This document shows, piece after piece, positions 59,961 to 64,000 of a stretch of DNA of 64,000 bases (position 1 is the first letter of the stretch; each line of letters starts with the position of its first letter). The notes under the pieces were generated by a model, which ran no database searches, was not told the origin of the DNA, and saw only the letters and a program-made list of their open reading frames with translations. A program made the position numbers and the translations under genes. Source of the stretch: Prado023 sp963753075. Lineage in GTDB: Bacteria; Actinomycetota; Actinomycetes; S36-B12; CAIYMF01. Location: the NCBI GenBank assembly GCA_963753075.1, contig CAVWAR010000002.1:620001-684000 (forward strand). The letters are read 5' to 3'.

Positions 59961-62160
59961 TCAGCTGACCTCGCCCGCCAGCCAGATCTCCGGGTCCACG
60001 AAACTGCCGCCGCTCCAGCCATCCCCACCGGTGGCCACCTCGAAGTGCAGGTGCGGCCCGGACGAGTTGCCCGTGCTCCCCACAGCCCCCACGTGGTCGC
60101 CAGCTGCGACCTGCGCGCCCATGCTGACGTCGACCTGCGACAGGTGGTTGTACGTCGAGCTGTAGCCGTCGCCGTGATCGATGACGATCCGGTTGCCGTA
60201 GGCACCCCCGGAGCTGACCTCCACGACTGTCCCGCTGGCCGCCGCGACCACCTCGGCGCCAGTCGGGGAGGCGTAGTCGACCCCGGTGTGGTGGCCGGTG
60301 CTCCACATCGGACCCGACACACCGTGTGCGGTGGTCACCGTGTAGCCCGGTACCGGCGAGACCCTCGAGTTGGCCACCGCTTCGTCGTAGGCCGCCTCGG
60401 TGGCCTCGGCCTTGGCTTCGGCCTTCTGGTGGGCGGCGTCGACTTCGGTCACGTCGGCTGCCCCGGCCTCCAGGTCGTCGTGCGCGGCCGCGGCGTCCGC
60501 GGCTGCATCGTTGTACTGGTCCAACGCGGCATCGGCCTGCACCCGTGCGTCGTCGAGGTCGCCCAGGGCCGCCCCCTGTACCTGCTCGGCCGCCGCGATC
60601 TCCTCCTTCGCCGATCCGGCCAGGAGTCCGGTTGCCGCCTCGATGCTGGCCTCGCTCTCGACATAGACCTGCTCGTACGCGGCCTGGCGGCGGAGAACTC
60701 GTCGGAGGCCTCCGCGGCCTCATCCGCGGCCTCCTCGGCCCCGGCGGTCGCGTCGAGGGCAACCTCTTGTGCCTCGTCGAAGGACTTCTGGGCAGCCTTG
60801 AGGTCCGACTTGGCGGAGTCGGCCCTCTTCTGGGTCTTCGAGACGTCCTCCTGGCCGACGTCGTCGCTGACCTTGACCGTGTCGGGGTCCACCTGGGGGG
60901 CCTTCTCCGGGGTGACGTCCTCCGGTGCGAGTTCTGCCGGGCTGACCGTGGGCGCGGTGGACGCGGCCTGGGCCGCATCGTCGGCGGACTCCTCGGCTGC
61001 ATTGGCCTGCTCGACATCCTCGCCGGTCTGGCCAGTTGCTCGGACTCGGCTGCGGCGCCCGCATCCGCTTCCGTGTCCGCGCCCACCTCCTCGGCCACGG
61101 TCTGCCGCGATTCGGTCGCGGCCTGCTGCGCGGCCAGGGTCGCGGCCTCCACCACCGTCGGAGCCGTCATCGTGGCCGCCTGCCCCAGAGCGTCCTGGTA
61201 GGCCTCGACGGTTTGGCTCACAGTCTCGTGAACCTTGGCCCGGTCGGCTGGGGATGCCGAGGCCACCGGGGCGGCGCTTGCCATGATGCCCAGGGCGAGG
61301 GCCGCGCCCGCTCCACCCTTGACGACCCCCGGCGGGACCAGGCCCAGCCGGACGTTGTCGAGCACGACCACCAGCGGCACATCGGTCTGGTCGAGGACCG
61401 CCCGCACGATCATGGCGGGCCCCTCGGGGTCGACCGCGCGCTTGATCCGCCCGCCACGGCCCATCCGGCCTCCCAGCTTCACCGAGCTGAGGTCCTCGAT
61501 GACCAGGTCGTAGTCGCCCTCGGCGACCTGCTCGAGCACGAGGGACCGCTTGTCGGCCACGTCCTCAGCCACGATCCAGTTCACCGTCAGCCCTGACTCC
61601 TGGGATCGGCGGACCGCCTGTTCGTAGAGGTCCTTGTCCCGACTGATCTGGAAGGCCTCGCCGACGTTCTTCGGCGTCGTGACCGTCTCACCGGGGGCGC
61701 CGATGAGCAGGACGTCGAGAACAGCCCCCGTGGCTTGGGCCGACGCGACCGCAACGAGTGTGAGGAGTCCGGACGGGTGGTCATCGGCGCGGTCCACGAC
61801 GGCCAGGATCCGGGAGGCAGACCTTGGCTCGGGGCCGGTGAACAGCACAGCGAAGCCAGGGAGGTCCTTGCGAGCCTGCCGGCCAGTGGCCTCCAGCACC
61901 TGGCTCAGCGAATCGGGCCCCGCGACGTCGCGACGCATCGTGATCCACGGCATCTGCTCCTGGGCTGCTTGCCGGAACGCCGCATCAATGCTCACTGTGC
62001 GCTTCGGGTGCACGATCTCGGCCCCGTCAAGCGCCGTGAGCCCCTGATGTGCGACCACCACGGTGCGGACGGCGTACTCCAAGCCAGCGAACAGCGCCGC
62101 CTCTGTGCCCGGATGGTCGTCGGCCAGGACGACCATTCCACCCGTCAGGTAGCGGGACAT
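59961..62160 (-). pseudogene. Universal-stress-domain / M23 peptidase fusion, two single-base frameshifts
   Basis: ATG 62160, GGAGG 6 bases upstream. First about 330 residues: two USP-like units (SRILAVVDRADDHPSGLLTL, GLTVNWIVAEDV, VAEGDYDLVIEDLSSVKLGG). Then a hydrophobic segment (GAGAALALGIMASAAPVASA), an Ala/Glu-rich coiled coil, and a LytM/M23 peptidase (HHTGVDYASPTGAEVV, NRIVIDHGDGYSSTYNHLSQ, PHLHFEV). Frame shifts near 61030 and 60688 are each explained by one missing base in GC-CAG contexts; correcting both gives one continuous protein of about 735 residues. Either errors or real decay. A stress sensor tied to an external cell-wall hydrolase would be new. It diverges from dnaK. Confidence 0.75.
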
Positions 62161-62248
62161 CGTGAACCTCCGCGCTGCGCTGGGCCCCATGAGGTCAAGC
62201 CCAAAGCCCTGTCCCCGAATGTAACGGGGTTTGGTGACCTGCGCCACA

Positions 62249-62267
62249 TTGAGTCGTGACGACTCAA
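62249..62267. promoter_or_regulatory. HspR-associated inverted repeat (HAIR) upstream of dnaK
   Basis: TTGAGT-n7-ACTCAA (spacer cgtgacg) is an exact match to the core of the HAIR consensus bound by HspR, the heat-shock repressor of actinobacterial dnaK operons. It lies 110 bases before dnaK and 89 bases before the divergent USP/M23 gene, so both could be heat-regulated. HspR itself would be encoded beyond the window. Confidence 0.85.
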
Positions 62268-62376
62268 TTCGCATGAGTCTCCGTTTGCCATGGCTTCGAA
62301 GTCGTGGCACGATAGTGCCTGTCATAGAGCCCGACGGCAACCGCTCGGGCACCCATCCTGAAAGGAACCACCACAC

Positions 62377-64000
<1,624 letters not shown>

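Noticed and set aside
62161..62376. Possible ydaO-type c-di-AMP riboswitch before the M23 gene
   Set aside because: Cell-wall hydrolase genes in actinobacteria often have one, but the conserved GGGGGA/GGACGGGGG-type core could not be found here or before trkH.

Overview
The window is high-GC DNA from an actinomycete-type member of the Actinomycetota. GTG starts, 4-base start/stop overlaps and apparently leaderless starts are common. The gene order proC, short HTH gene, bS22, galE2-like epimerase, PlsC-like acyltransferase, SerB1-like HAD phosphatase, glutaredoxin matches, from memory, the Rv0500-Rv0508 block of Mycobacterium tuberculosis. Other actinobacterial markers are ClpC, DisA/RadA, DipZ, EtfD, RNase J, bifunctional-type Dcd and a dnaK promoter with an HspR (HAIR) site. 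Species cannot be named from the sequence. Both ends cut genes: clpC lacks its 5' part and dnaK its 3' part.

Layout. 0-15.3 kb: clpC, a membrane-anchored Ser/Pro-rich protein, disA, radA, a Cys-rich protein, a sugar isomerase-like protein, a TetR regulator with a histone-H1-like tail, an App1-type lipid phosphatase, a degenerate proline dehydrogenase overlapping proC, the K+ uptake pair trkA/trkH, and an AcuC-type deacetylase. 15.4-21.4 kb: the conserved proC-downstream block, then an acyl-CoA synthetase, a frameshifted glutaredoxin and a nitrilase-family amidase. 21.5-25.6 kb: rhodanese lipoprotein, acyl-CoA dehydrogenase, ClC channel. 25.6-33.6 kb: a redox/metalloid block. On the minus strand run ArsR, a metal/metalloid permease, a mini-thioredoxin, DipZ, a thioredoxin lipoprotein, CcdA, an ECF sigma factor and its anti-sigma factor; aquaporin and arsenate reductase diverge from arsR. 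33.6-39 kb: RNase J, a TDT/SLAC1 transporter, a lower-GC patch with a methyltransferase-like gene, a decayed IS3 element and a duplicated tRNA-Gly 3' end, then tRNA-Gly(CCC) and dcd. 39-47.6 kb: an extracellular-polysaccharide locus with two PslG-like glycoside hydrolases, an initiating sugar-phosphate transferase, two glycosyltransferases and a multi-pass membrane protein. 48-54.2 kb: two tandem secreted metallophosphoesterases with PKD domains, and an MFS transporter. 54.3-64 kb: etfD, a two-gene membrane/secreted operon, a universal-stress/M23-peptidase fusion interrupted by two frameshifts, and dnaK.

Links between genes. The FadE-type dehydrogenase and EtfD, 32 kb apart, share a TACCnGnCAGTA operator-like motif upstream, consistent with one beta-oxidation regulon. 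DisA (c-di-AMP synthase) lies 8 kb from a TrkA/TrkH pair, a class of transporter often controlled by c-di-AMP. The redox/metalloid block may couple cytoplasmic metalloid sensing to an extracytoplasmic thiol-disulfide relay. The stress-domain/M23 fusion diverges from dnaK across a HAIR operator. The best candidates for new biology are this redox/metalloid block, the degenerate proline dehydrogenase joined to proC, and the stress-domain/M23 fusion.
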